The notes under the pieces are model-generated. The model was not told the DNA's origin. It saw only the letters and a list, made by a program, of their open reading frames with translations, and searched no databases. DNA of 64,000 nucleotides, taken from NCBI GenBank assembly GCA_034005525.1, contig JAVEUP010000018.1:1-64000 (forward strand), given 5' to 3'. The translations under genes and the position numbers were made by a program. Shown one piece after another: positions 43,661-53,290 of the stretch. Each line of letters starts with the position of its first letter. Within the stretch, counting starts at the first letter, position 1. Source of the DNA: PWXP01 sp034005525 (lineage in GTDB: Bacteria > Planctomycetota > Planctomycetia > Pirellulales > Thermoguttaceae).

Positions 43661-43785
43661 ACGGCTCTTCGGTTCTTAGGTGCAAGCCGCTAGGGTTGGA
43701 GTCCCGCCTTTAGGCGGTCTCGGCTTTCCGGCTGAGGCCGGGACTCCAACAGAGCACCGTTCGCACCGATAAACGGAAGAGCCGT
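43661..43785. repeat. Family-A nested palindrome, copy 3
   Basis: Arms ACGGCTCTTCGGTTCTTAGG and GATAAACGGAAGAGCCGT enclose the core GTTGGAGTCCCGCCTTTAGG ... GAGGCCGGGACTCCAAC. The arms have diverged slightly from copy 1. It opens the 1.4-kb gene-free stretch 43630-45042. Confidence 0.82.
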
Positions 43786-43833
43786 GCCGGCCCATTATGG
43801 CCCAGCCGTGTCTTGACGGTCAACCGTTAACCC

Positions 43834-44250
43834 TCTTCGTGCCCTTTGTGCACTTCGTGGTTGAATGCCCCTGCACGTCTCATAAAGGCAGCCTTGCCAG
43901 CGGAAGAAGCTCCCGAACAGTGGACCTGGGAGCTTCGTTTTCTTCACCACAAAGGACACAAAGGGCACGAAGACGGAAAGTGCCCCTTGAGCGCCCTCCG
44001 GGGTCAAAGCTCGATTAGTGATTAGCGAAGTGCGTTCTCCAGCTCGGTGGCGTTCGCCACATGAAGTCAACTCTTGACTCTTGACACATTAGCCGGGGCA
44101 GGTTCAGCACGAGGATATGAGCGGTGGAATGATACCGGCGCGGGCGTTAAGAGCTGAAACCACGAAGTACACGAAGCACACGAAAAGGGAAGTGGGAAAT
44201 GCCAACTCGGCACAGGCCGCCGCTTTCGTGCCGTTTGTGTATTTCGTGGT
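43834..44250. repeat. Family-D repeats: two inverted pairs of TTCGTG..CTTCGTGGT units
   Basis: Four short units: CTTCGTGCCCTTTGTGCACT (43834) with inverse CACCACAAAGGACACAAAGG (43945), and AAACCACGAAGTACACGAAG (44157) with inverse TTTCGTGCCGTTTGTGTATT (44224). Each pair is an inverted repeat of about 28 nt around a 70-80 nt spacer. Translated in one frame they give strings like FVPFVSFVV, a familiar source of false ORFs in many environmental genomes. Confidence 0.7.
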
Positions 44251-44523
44251 GAGCTTCTGCTCTTGATGCCTCGATGCGGACATTTGGTCATTGACCGAGC
44301 GACCGGAAAGTATCGGCGGGTGTCAAGTGTCAAGAGTCCACCCCGATGTCTCGCCAAGCAGCAACCAGCAACTTCCACCGATCTGCCAGTGGCCTGTTTT
44401 TTCGGCTTGTAATCCGGCGTCCGACCTGCCAAACTTGAGTAACTATACATATGTCCATTTCCGGGCCGACCCGAACGAGACTTGCCATCTCACCCGGCTG
44501 CGGCGCGATGCAAACGGTGCCCC

Positions 44524-44601
44524 GCTGGAGTCCCGGCTTCAGCCGGTCCGGAAAAAACCGCCTAAAGGCGGGACTCCAGCCCAGCGGCCTGCACCAAGAA
44601 A
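44524..44601. repeat. Family-A core, copy 4 (inverted, truncated arms)
   Basis: CTGGAGTCCCGGCTTCAGCC then CCGCCTAAAGGCGGGACTCC: the same core as the other A copies but in opposite orientation. Only a degraded right arm CCTGCACCAAGAAACG remains. Confidence 0.75.
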
Positions 44602-44760
44602 CGAACGAAAGCGACGGCGAGTGTGGAAAATCGGAAAATTGCCACCCAAAAACGGAAGCTGGGAGTTGGAAGCTGGGAAATAGGAGCTAGGGGGAAGAGA
44701 TGGCAGGTGGCAGCAGCGGCTACACGGCCAGGGGAGCTAGTTCGGGTGAACCGTGCCCCC

Positions 44761-44809
44761 TTAGCTCACTGACCACGGCTCCGTGCGGGGCAAACCCGCA
44801 CGTGGCCCT
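44761..44809. repeat. Family-F hairpin repeat, copy 1
   Basis: TTAGCTCACTGACCACGGCT followed by the hairpin TGCGGGGCAAACCCGCA and CGTGGCCCTT. A second copy lies at 53215-53263 between pstC and pstA. Confidence 0.65.
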
Positions 44810-44919
44810 TTGCCTCCTCCAAACGTGCCAGAGACTCTTGCCGGACACTTGCACCGGGAAGGCGTTCCGAGAAACAATAGGGGCTGTGTCTGGAGAATCC
44901 CGAATTGCATACCTTTACC

Positions 44920-45018
44920 GGTTCTTCGGTTTCTAGGTGCAGACAGCCTTTATTTCAGGGACGGCACAGCGGCGTGTGCCGACTGCATTGCCGCGGCCTG
45001 CACCTAGAAACGGAAGAG
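44920..45018. repeat. Family-B nested palindrome, copy 3
   Basis: Arms GGTTCTTCGGTTTCTAGGTG and CACCTAGAAACGGAAGAG around the core GACGGCACAGCGGCGTGTGC. It ends only 25 nt before the CE15 esterase ATG, so it may lie in that gene's 5' leader or displace its promoter. Confidence 0.82.
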
Positions 45019-45042
45019 TTCCTTTACCTTGGAGGTGCTACT

Positions 45043-46326
45043 ATGAACGCTGCCCGAATGCTTTGTGTTTTGACCGCTGCCGCCGTGTTTCTGAGCCTGC
45101 CTGCCCAACGGGCCGCCGGCCAGGCGAACTACGATGAGAGCAAGGTGCCGGAGTACACCCTGCCCGACCCGCTGATCATGCAGGACGGGCGGCAGGTGGC
45201 AACGGCCGAAATGTGGCGGGCCGGGCGGCGGCCGGAAGTACTCGGGCTGTTCGAGGAGCAAATGTACGGCAAGCCGCTGGGGCCGCCCCCGAAATTGCGG
45301 TTCGAGTTGTTCGATGAGGCCGGCGACGCACTGGGCGGCAAGGCCGTGCGCAAGCAGGTGCGGGTCCACTTCGTCCAGGACGACGATGCGCCGGCAATGG
45401 ATATTCTCATCTACCTGCCCAAGGGCGCCGCTAAGCCCGTGCCGCTGTTCGTGGGCTTGAACTTCTACGGAAACCACACGATCGCCCCCGATCCGGCCAT
45501 CCGGCTTTCGGACAAGTGGATGCGCTCGAACGAGAAATTCGGGGTTGTCAACAACCGGGCCACCGAGGCGTCGCGAGGCGTGCGGGCGGAGCGCTGGCCG
45601 GTCGAGTTAATCCTCAGCCGCGGCTACGGGCTGGCCACCATTTACTGCGGCGACCTCTCGCCGGATACGGCCGACCTGTTCGACCAGGCCGTGATCCGCC
45701 TGTTCTACAGGCCCGGCCAGACGGAGCCCGCGCCCGACCAGGGCCGCACCATCGCCGCATGGGCGTGGGGACTCAGCCGGGCGATGGACTACTTCGAGAC
45801 CGATGCAGCGATCGACCACAAGCGGGTTGCCGTCATGGGCCATTCGCGGCTGGGGAAGACGTCGCTTTGGGCCGGGGCCCAGGACGAGCGGTTCGCTCTG
45901 GTGATATCGAACAACTCGGGCTGCGGCGGGGCAGCGCTCAGCCGGCGCCGGTTCGGCGAGACGGTCCAGCGCATCAACACGGTATTCCCGCATTGGTTTT
46001 GTACGAACTTCAAACAGTACAACGACAACGAGGACGAATGTCCGGTCGATCAACACATGCTCATTGCGCTGATGGCTCCGCGGCCGGTTTACGTGGCCAG
46101 TGCCGAGGAAGACCGCTGGGCCGATCCCCGCGGCGAGTTCCTCGCCGCCCGCGGCGCCGACCCGGTATATCGGCTCCTGGGCACCGACGGCATGACAGCC
46201 GACGATATGCCGCCGGTTGAGCAGCCGGTGACCAGCCGCATCGGCTACCACATTCGCCGGGGACCGCACGATGTGACGGAGTACGACTGGCAGCGGTTCA
46301 TGGATTTTGCCGACAAGCACATGTAA
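45043..46326 (+). CDS. Exported CE15 glucuronoyl esterase-like protein
   Basis: 427 residues; ATG at 45043 behind GGAGGT. Signal peptide ARMLCVLTAAAVFLSLPAQR, cleaved near AAGQ. The fold is that of CE15 4-O-methyl-glucuronoyl methylesterases, which split lignin-carbohydrate or glucuronate esters: nucleophile S268 in VMGHSRLGKTSLW, LMAPRPVYVASAEEDRWADP, and H409 in RRGPHDVTEYDW completing the triad. LFVGLNFYGNHT is also characteristic. It resembles the first half of the two-domain esterase at 26630-29053. It converges on the glcF-like gene with a 23-bp gap. Confidence 0.88.
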   Translation: MNAARMLCVLTAAAVFLSLPAQRAAGQANYDESKVPEYTLPDPLIMQDGRQVATAEMWRAGRRPEVLGLFEEQMYGKPLGPPPKLRFELFDEAGDALGGKAVRKQVRVHFVQDDDAPAMDILIYLPKGAAKPVPLFVGLNFYGNHTIAPDPAIRLSDKWMRSNEKFGVVNNRATEASRGVRAERWPVELILSRGYGLATIYCGDLSPDTADLFDQAVIRLFYRPGQTEPAPDQGRTIAAWAWGLSRAMDYFETDAAIDHKRVAVMGHSRLGKTSLWAGAQDERFALVISNNSGCGGAALSRRRFGETVQRINTVFPHWFCTNFKQYNDNEDECPVDQHMLIALMAPRPVYVASAEEDRWADPRGEFLAARGADPVYRLLGTDGMTADDMPPVEQPVTSRIGYHIRRGPHDVTEYDWQRFMDFADKHM

Positions 46327-46349
46327 GAACGCGCCCGGCTCTCCCTCGA

Positions 46350-47666
46350 CTAGCTCGAAGGTGAACCGCAACTCGACGGTCCGTGTGCAGCCTGGGGCCG
46401 AATCGTGAACAGTTCTCCGATGTGGAGCACCTCAACAGCCACTTTGCGGCGTGCCAGTGCGTCGCGAAGCTGGATGATGCAACCCGGGCATGCGGTTGCC
46501 ACGGCATCGGCGCCGGAGGCCAGGATGGCGTCGACCTTGTGATCGGCGATCTTCTGGGAAATCTCGTAATGGGTAATGCTGAATGAGCCGCCGAGTCCGC
46601 AGCACCGGTCGGCGTCGGGCATCTCGACAAACCGGAGCCCCTCGATGGCCCGGAGAATCTTCCGGGGCTGTTCACGGACGTCCTGGTACCGCGCGAGGTG
46701 GCAAGGGTCGTGCCAGGTGAGAGTCTTGCCGCGGAACTCGGGCTTGATCGCCAGCCGGTCGAGGTCGGCGGCAAGAACGTCGATGACGAACTTGCTGAAG
46801 TCGATGACTTTCGCGGCAAACCGCTCGAAGCGAGTCCTTTCCTCAGCAGTCTCAGCCAGGTAGGTCGGATACTCGCTCAGTCCGGAGCCGCACGTCGCAC
46901 ACACCGTAATGACGTAGTCGCAGTCCTCAAACGCCTCGACGTTTCTTGCGGCCATCTTCTTCCCGGTGCGGAAATCGCCGGACAGATAGACCGGCGCGCC
47001 GCAGCAACCCTGCCGTCGGTCGAAGACGACCTCGCAATCGAGGTTCCGGAGCACGTCGACAATCATTTCGCCGATCTCCGGAAATACGTATTCCATGGCG
47101 CAACCCGCGAAGAACCCGACTCGGTACTTCGGCGCGCCCGCAGCAGGGGTGCGCTCTGGTATGCGGTTTCTGAGGAACCGCGGAGCGATTTCCGGAATCG
47201 CCCTCCCGGCGCCCAGCGCCGAGAGAAACTGCGGCAGGTGGCGGAATCTTCCTTTCCCGCGCGGCAGGATGCGTTGGAACCAGGAAGCCACCCGCAACGT
47301 CACGCCGAAGAGCCGGCGGTGGGGAAGGACGTGGCGGAACACCAGTCGCTTCCACCAAGGAAGTCCCTTCTCCGCCACGTAGTCGCCGCGAGCGGCGATC
47401 ACCGCGTGGTCGATCCGCGTCTTGGCCGGGCAATACTGCACGCAGGTTCGGCACAAGAGGCAGTTGTCAATCGCCTGGTAGAAGCCTTCGCTGAGGTCCT
47501 GCTCGTCTTCGAGGGCGAGGCGGATCAACTGGTCCTTGCCCCGCGCCAGTCCCTTCTCCTCGCGCTGCTCGCGGTAGATCGGGCAGAAGTAGCCGCAGAA
47601 GCCGCACTTCATGCACTGCTCGACGTCGCCCTGGAACTTGCGGATATTCTTGAGGTTTTCGGACAC
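46350..47666 (-). CDS. glcF: GlcF-like iron-sulfur subunit (two 4Fe-4S clusters, CCG domains)
   Basis: 438 residues. Two ferredoxin-like cluster motifs lie near the N-terminus (CMKCGFCGYFCP and CLLCRTCVQYCP). Two CCG domains follow, with GFFAGCAMEYVFPEIGE plus QGCCGAPVYLSGD and TWHDPCHLARYQDVREQP plus DRCCGLGGSF. This is the electron-transfer subunit that works with the GlcD-type flavoprotein encoded upstream; glycolate or lactate is the usual substrate and quinone the acceptor. The start is a GTG at 47666 with GGGGAG upstream. A family-C palindrome separates it from glcD. Confidence 0.85.
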   Translation of the reverse strand: MSENLKNIRKFQGDVEQCMKCGFCGYFCPIYREQREEKGLARGKDQLIRLALEDEQDLSEGFYQAIDNCLLCRTCVQYCPAKTRIDHAVIAARGDYVAEKGLPWWKRLVFRHVLPHRRLFGVTLRVASWFQRILPRGKGRFRHLPQFLSALGAGRAIPEIAPRFLRNRIPERTPAAGAPKYRVGFFAGCAMEYVFPEIGEMIVDVLRNLDCEVVFDRRQGCCGAPVYLSGDFRTGKKMAARNVEAFEDCDYVITVCATCGSGLSEYPTYLAETAEERTRFERFAAKVIDFSKFVIDVLAADLDRLAIKPEFRGKTLTWHDPCHLARYQDVREQPRKILRAIEGLRFVEMPDADRCCGLGGSFSITHYEISQKIADHKVDAILASGADAVATACPGCIIQLRDALARRKVAVEVLHIGELFTIRPQAAHGPSSCGSPSS

Positions 47667-47727
47667 TTAGCGACTCCCCTCTACGACCGTTTACGGGTCG
47701 GCGGCGCGGGCGGTCTTCTCCGCTGCA

Positions 47728-47825
47728 TACAAAGGGAACAGTCCCATTTTCGCGGCTGTAACCGTTGATCAACCAGGCAAACCTCCCTGGCTGCCGCGAA
47801 AATCGGGACAGTCCCCGGTGAACGT
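47728..47825. repeat. Family-C palindrome, copy 3, between glcD and glcF
   Basis: AAAGGGAACAGTCCCATTTT then CGCGGC on the left; GCCGCGAAAATCGGGACAGT on the right; an inverted repeat inserted directly behind the glcD stop codon (47826-47828). It is probably within the operon transcript and could form a large hairpin there. Confidence 0.8.
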
Positions 47826-49214
47826 TTAGCTCCCATCTTCCCAGATCTTGCCGGGGTTCAGAATCCCGTTGGGATCGAAGATGCGCTTGATGCTCTTCAT
47901 CAGGTCGATGAACACCGGATCCTGCGTGCGCCGCATGAACTTCTGCTTCTCCAGGCCGATTCCATGTTCCCCCGACAGGACGCCGCCAAACTCGACCGCG
48001 GCCTCGATGATCCGATCAACGGCCCTCTGGGCCTTCTGGAAGTGGGCCGGGTCCTTTGCGTCGGTCATCACACTCGGGTGGAGGTTGCCGTCGCCTGCAT
48101 GACCGATGACCGTCACCACCAGGTCGGCCTCCTCGCAAATCTTCACGACCCGTCCAATGAACTCCGCCATGCGCGTTCGGGGCACGGTCACGTCTTCCGC
48201 CAGGACCGTGGGCGCTGCGCCGAACACGGCGGCGAAACCGGCGCTGCGAGCCTTCCAGTAGTTTTGCGCCTGTTCCTGGTCCCGGGCCACCAGGACCTGG
48301 GTGGCGCCGACCTCTTGGCAAACGTCGATCACCTTCTGGGAGTCGTGTGCGACGACGTCCTCCGTGCCGTCGCACTCGAACATGAGCATCGCCGCGGCGT
48401 CTTCCGGCAACCCCATGCCGGTGATCCGGTTGATGCTCTTCACGACCCAGTTGTCCAGAAGTTCGATCTTCGCCGGGATGATGCCGCGGTCGAGGATCCT
48501 GCCGACGGTCTCGCCCGACTTGGGCAAATCGTCAAACAGGGCGATCATCGTCTTTCTGGCAGACGGCAGCGGGAGCAGGCGCAAGATCGCCTCAGTGACC
48601 ACGGCCAGGGTTCCCTCCGAACCGGTGACCAGGGAAACCAGGTCGTAACCCACGACGTTCTTCACCGTGCTGCCGCCGAACTCAACGATCCGGCCGGTGG
48701 GGAGAACCGCTTGCAGCCCGAGAATGTACTGCTTCGTCACTCCGTATTTCAGACACATCGGCCCGCCGGCGTTCTCGGCGATGATCCCGCCCAGGGTCGC
48801 GCCGAGGAAGCTCTGCGGGTCGGGCGGAAAGAAGAGCCGCTCTTGGGCCAATGCGGTCTGCAAATCCATGAGCACGACCCCCGCCTGCACGCGCGCCGAG
48901 AGGTTCGCGGCGTCGATGGACACGATTCGGTTCATCTTGGTCATGGCCAGAACGATTCCGCCGCGGATCGGCACCGAGCCGCCGCTGACGTTCGTGCCAC
49001 CTCCCCGCGGCGTTACCGGGATGCCGTTCTCGTTGGCCAGCTTAAGCACCGCTTCGACGTGCCCTGTCTCGGTTGGCAAGACCACCACGTCCGGCTTGTG
49101 GGTCCACGTAGACGTCCCGTCGTAGGAGTAGACCTTGCGGTCTTCCTCGGAAGAAAGCACGTTGGCTCTGCCCACGATACCCGCCAGGTCACTTATCAAA
49201 CGCTCATAGGCCAT
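47826..49214 (-). CDS. glcD: GlcD-like FAD-linked oxidase (glycolate/D-lactate type)
   Basis: 462 residues. The PCMH-type FAD-binding domain (VVVLPTETGHVEAVLKLANE, TPRGGGTNVSGGSVP, GATLGGIIAENAGGPMCLKY, VKNVVGYDL, GSEGTLAVVTEAILRL) is followed by the FAD-oxidase C-terminal domain (VIGHAGDGNLHPSV, GGVLSGEHGIGLEKQKF, FDPNGILNPGKIW). It oxidises a 2-hydroxy acid and passes electrons to the GlcF-like partner encoded downstream. There is no GlcE subunit in the window, so this is the two-gene form. The ATG at 49214 begins MAYERLISDLAG. Confidence 0.88.
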   Translation of the reverse strand: MAYERLISDLAGIVGRANVLSSEEDRKVYSYDGTSTWTHKPDVVVLPTETGHVEAVLKLANENGIPVTPRGGGTNVSGGSVPIRGGIVLAMTKMNRIVSIDAANLSARVQAGVVLMDLQTALAQERLFFPPDPQSFLGATLGGIIAENAGGPMCLKYGVTKQYILGLQAVLPTGRIVEFGGSTVKNVVGYDLVSLVTGSEGTLAVVTEAILRLLPLPSARKTMIALFDDLPKSGETVGRILDRGIIPAKIELLDNWVVKSINRITGMGLPEDAAAMLMFECDGTEDVVAHDSQKVIDVCQEVGATQVLVARDQEQAQNYWKARSAGFAAVFGAAPTVLAEDVTVPRTRMAEFIGRVVKICEEADLVVTVIGHAGDGNLHPSVMTDAKDPAHFQKAQRAVDRIIEAAVEFGGVLSGEHGIGLEKQKFMRRTQDPVFIDLMKSIKRIFDPNGILNPGKIWEDGS

Positions 49215-49268
49215 GAATCGAACCCGCTAGTGGGAGTTGTTGCACCGATCGTGACCGACCGGAACCGA

Positions 49269-49393
49269 ATGCTCTGTCAAAGGCAAACTGCCGGGTTCCC
49301 CGCAAACGTGGCATAACCTTCCAGGTTGCGATGCCGGCTCAAATGCCTCGGCAAGCAGGATGCCTACCCCACGTTTGAAGTTTGACAGAGCAT
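49269..49393. repeat. Inverted-repeat element with ATGCTCTGTCAAA ends
   Basis: ATGCTCTGTCAAA (49269-49281) and TTTGACAGAGCAT (49381-49393) are perfect 13-bp inverted ends of a 125-bp unit with no coding capacity; AAACGTGG and CCACGTTT inside extend the symmetry. Just after it ATGAGGAT...ATCCTCAT (49392-49420) forms another small stem. Only one copy is seen. Confidence 0.6.
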
Positions 49394-49470
49394 GAGGATG
49401 TCTTCACTAATATCCTCATTTGTGCTGCCTGTCAAGGACTCGTACGCAGCGGTGTGCGGCAAGGTCTTCT

Positions 49471-49571
49471 GGCTCTTCGATTTCCAGGTGCAGACAATCT
49501 TTGTTGCAGGGACGGCACAGCGGCGTGTGCCTACTACATTGCTGCAGCCTGCACCTAGAAACGGAAGCGCC
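49471..49571. repeat. Family-B nested palindrome, copy 4
   Basis: Arms GGCTCTTCGATTTCCAGGTG and CACCTAGAAACGGAAGCGCC around the core GACGGCACAGCGGCGTGTGC. It lies in the 454-bp gap between glcD start and phoU end; the rest of that gap (to 49668) shows no gene. Confidence 0.83.
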
Positions 49572-49668
49572 AGATTTTCCGGCACGCTGAGAAGTGCCCC
49601 GAAGAGGCTGAGTCCGCCCGTCCCAGCGCAACGCCCGCAATGTTGTGCAAATGCAAGGCGAGGCGCCG

Positions 49669-50361
49669 TCATGCGGGCGGCGGTGGCCGGTCGCCCGGCG
49701 TGCTGTCGCTTTCGCCGTGTCGGACGATCTTGCCCTCGACCAGGTAGATTACGTCCTCGGCAATGTTCGTGGCCTGATCGGCGATCCGCTCCAGGTTGCG
49801 CGAGACGGCCATCAGGGTGAGCAGGGCGGGAGTCCGCTCGGGATCCTGGCGAATCATGTCGAAGCACTTCAGACGGATATTCCGTTTGAACTGGTTCACC
49901 TCGTCGTCGCGGCCACAGACGTCGTCGGCCAAGGCCGCGTCGAGGTTCACCAGCGCGTCAAGGCTGTCGCGCAGCATGGCCTGCGTCTTCGCCCACATGC
50001 CGGACAGGTCGAACGGAATCTCCATCGGCGGCAGACTTGCGAACGTCGCCGCTTTGCGGGCGATGTTCACGGACAGGTCGCCGATGCGCTCCAGGTCGTT
50101 GTTGATCTTCAAAGCGGCGACAATGAACCGCAGGTCGCCGGCCACCGGCTGGTACAGCGCCAGCATTCGGAGGCAATCCTCCTCGATCTCGATCTCACGT
50201 TGGTCGATTTCGGCGTCGCGGCGTTCTACTTCGTAGGCAGCATGGGGGTCGCGGTCGAGCAAAGACTGTACGGCCCGCTGGGCCTGTTGCTCCACCAACG
50301 CGCAGAGCGAGAGCAGGTCCTGCTTCAGCGAATCGATGGAGCGATGCAAGTGTACCGACAT
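49669..50361 (-). CDS. phoU: Phosphate-specific transport regulator PhoU
   Basis: 230 residues; a negative regulator that links the Pst transporter to PhoR/PhoB signalling. Two PhoU repeats, each a three-helix bundle, with the metal-binding signatures VAALKINNDLERIGDLSVNI (about 80-100) and LMAVSRNLERIADQATNIAE (about 180-205), matching E/DxxxD patterns. Slightly longer C-terminus with Pro-rich tail. It is the last gene of pstSCAB-phoU, 39 bp after pstB. Confidence 0.95.
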   Translation of the reverse strand: MSVHLHRSIDSLKQDLLSLCALVEQQAQRAVQSLLDRDPHAAYEVERRDAEIDQREIEIEEDCLRMLALYQPVAGDLRFIVAALKINNDLERIGDLSVNIARKAATFASLPPMEIPFDLSGMWAKTQAMLRDSLDALVNLDAALADDVCGRDDEVNQFKRNIRLKCFDMIRQDPERTPALLTLMAVSRNLERIADQATNIAEDVIYLVEGKIVRHGESDSTPGDRPPPPA

Positions 50362-50400
50362 GTCGTGCCTTTCCGTTTCCGCAACTCGGCCCTCCGGCGA

Positions 50401-51264
50401 CTACCCGAACCGCCCGGATACATAGGCCTCGGTCTGCTCTTCCGTCGGGTTGGTGAAAATGGTTTCCGTATCGCTATACTCAATCAGCTTACCCAGGTAG
50501 AAGAAGGCTGTCCGGTCCGACACCCGCGCCGCCTGCTGCATATTGTGGGTCACAATGATAATCGTATACTCTTTCTTCAATTCGTCAATGAGGTCTTCGA
50601 TCTTGCCGGTGGCCACCGGATCGAGCGCGGAGCAGGGCTCGTCCATCAGCAGGATTTCCGGCCGGTTGGCGATCGCCCGCGCAATGCACAATCGCTGCAT
50701 CTGCCCCCCGGACAGGCTGAACGCACTCTCCTTCAGCCGGTCCTTGACTTCGTCCCACAGGGCGGCGGCCCGCAGCGACCTTTCGACGGTCTCGTCCAAC
50801 TCCGCTTTCTTGTTCCTGCCCGCCACGCGCAGGCTGTAGACGATGTTCTCGTAAATGGACTTTGGAAACGGGTTCGATTTCTGAAAGACCATGCCGATCC
50901 GTTTGCGAAGCGAGATGACCTCCAGGTAGGGATCGTAAACACTCTGGCCGCCAATCAGGATGTCGCCCTGGTGCCGGATGCCGTCGATCAGGTCGTTCAT
51001 GCGGTTGATATTCCGCAGCAGGGTCGACTTGCCGCAGCCGGACGGCCCGATCAGCGCGGTTACGCGACGCTGGGGAATGTCCATATTCAAGTCGAACAGC
51101 ACCTGGGTCGGCCCGTAGAAGAAGCTGTAGTTGCACACTTGGATGTGCTGGGGGTTGACATTGCCATCGTCATGGTGGGATCGCCTGGCGACCTCGACGC
51201 GGCGCTGCTGGATGGCACTGGCGACGTGGTTCACGGGGGCGGCCTCGGGTTGCGTGTCGTTCAT
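50401..51264 (-). CDS. pstB: Phosphate ABC transporter ATP-binding protein
   Basis: 287 residues with about 35 extra N-terminal residues before the ABC core. Walker A GPSGCGKSTLLRNINRM, Q-loop GMVFQKSNPFPKSIYENI (the PstB-specific NPFP), signature LSGGQMQRLCIARAIANRPE, Walker B LLMDEPCSALDP and switch His in IIVTHNMQQAARVSD are all intact. It energises phosphate uptake through PstA/PstC. It starts 19 bp behind pstA. Confidence 0.96.
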   Translation of the reverse strand: MNDTQPEAAPVNHVASAIQQRRVEVARRSHHDDGNVNPQHIQVCNYSFFYGPTQVLFDLNMDIPQRRVTALIGPSGCGKSTLLRNINRMNDLIDGIRHQGDILIGGQSVYDPYLEVISLRKRIGMVFQKSNPFPKSIYENIVYSLRVAGRNKKAELDETVERSLRAAALWDEVKDRLKESAFSLSGGQMQRLCIARAIANRPEILLMDEPCSALDPVATGKIEDLIDELKKEYTIIIVTHNMQQAARVSDRTAFFYLGKLIEYSDTETIFTNPTEEQTEAYVSGRFG

Positions 51265-51283
51265 GGGATTCCTGGAAGCGCTC

Positions 51284-53017
<1,734 letters not shown>

Positions 53018-53151
53018 CGTAGTTTCCAAACACCGCTCCACCGGCACAGGGTCGGGGGCTCATAGTTATATACAAGTTGTGGCCGCCACCGGCCGGCTTG
53101 TCCGGCCTGGAGCGGTGGTCAGTCGGCTAAGGCGGTGCCCCGAGTCCCCTA

Positions 53152-53193
53152 TTTGCCGTGCCCGCCGCCGCCTCCGGCGGCGGGCACGGCAAA
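53152..53193. other. Perfect 18-bp hairpin between pstC and pstA
   Basis: TTTGCCGTGCCCGCCGCC (53152-53169) pairs perfectly with GGCGGCGGGCACGGCAAA (53176-53193) across a 6-nt loop. No U-run follows in the pst direction, so a standard terminator is unlikely; it may be an mRNA-stabilising or processing structure that sets the pstS/pstC to pstA/pstB ratio, or another REP-like repeat. Confidence 0.75.
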
Positions 53194-53214
53194 TATTCAA
53201 GGGCATCGTGCATC

Positions 53215-53263
53215 TTAGCTGACTGACCACGGCTCCTGCGGGACAAGCCCGCACGTGGCCCTC
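53215..53263. repeat. Family-F hairpin repeat, copy 2
   Basis: TTAGCTGACTGACCACGGCT then TGCGGGACAAGCCCGCA and CGTGGCCCTCT; about 85% identical to 44761-44809. Confidence 0.65.
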
Positions 53264-53290
53264 TGTACGAATCAAACTTGTGGATCACAC

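Noticed and set aside
43795..44070. 91-codon minus-strand ORF with FVPFVSFVVKK
   Set aside because: This is translation of the family-D repeat, a known type of false ORF.
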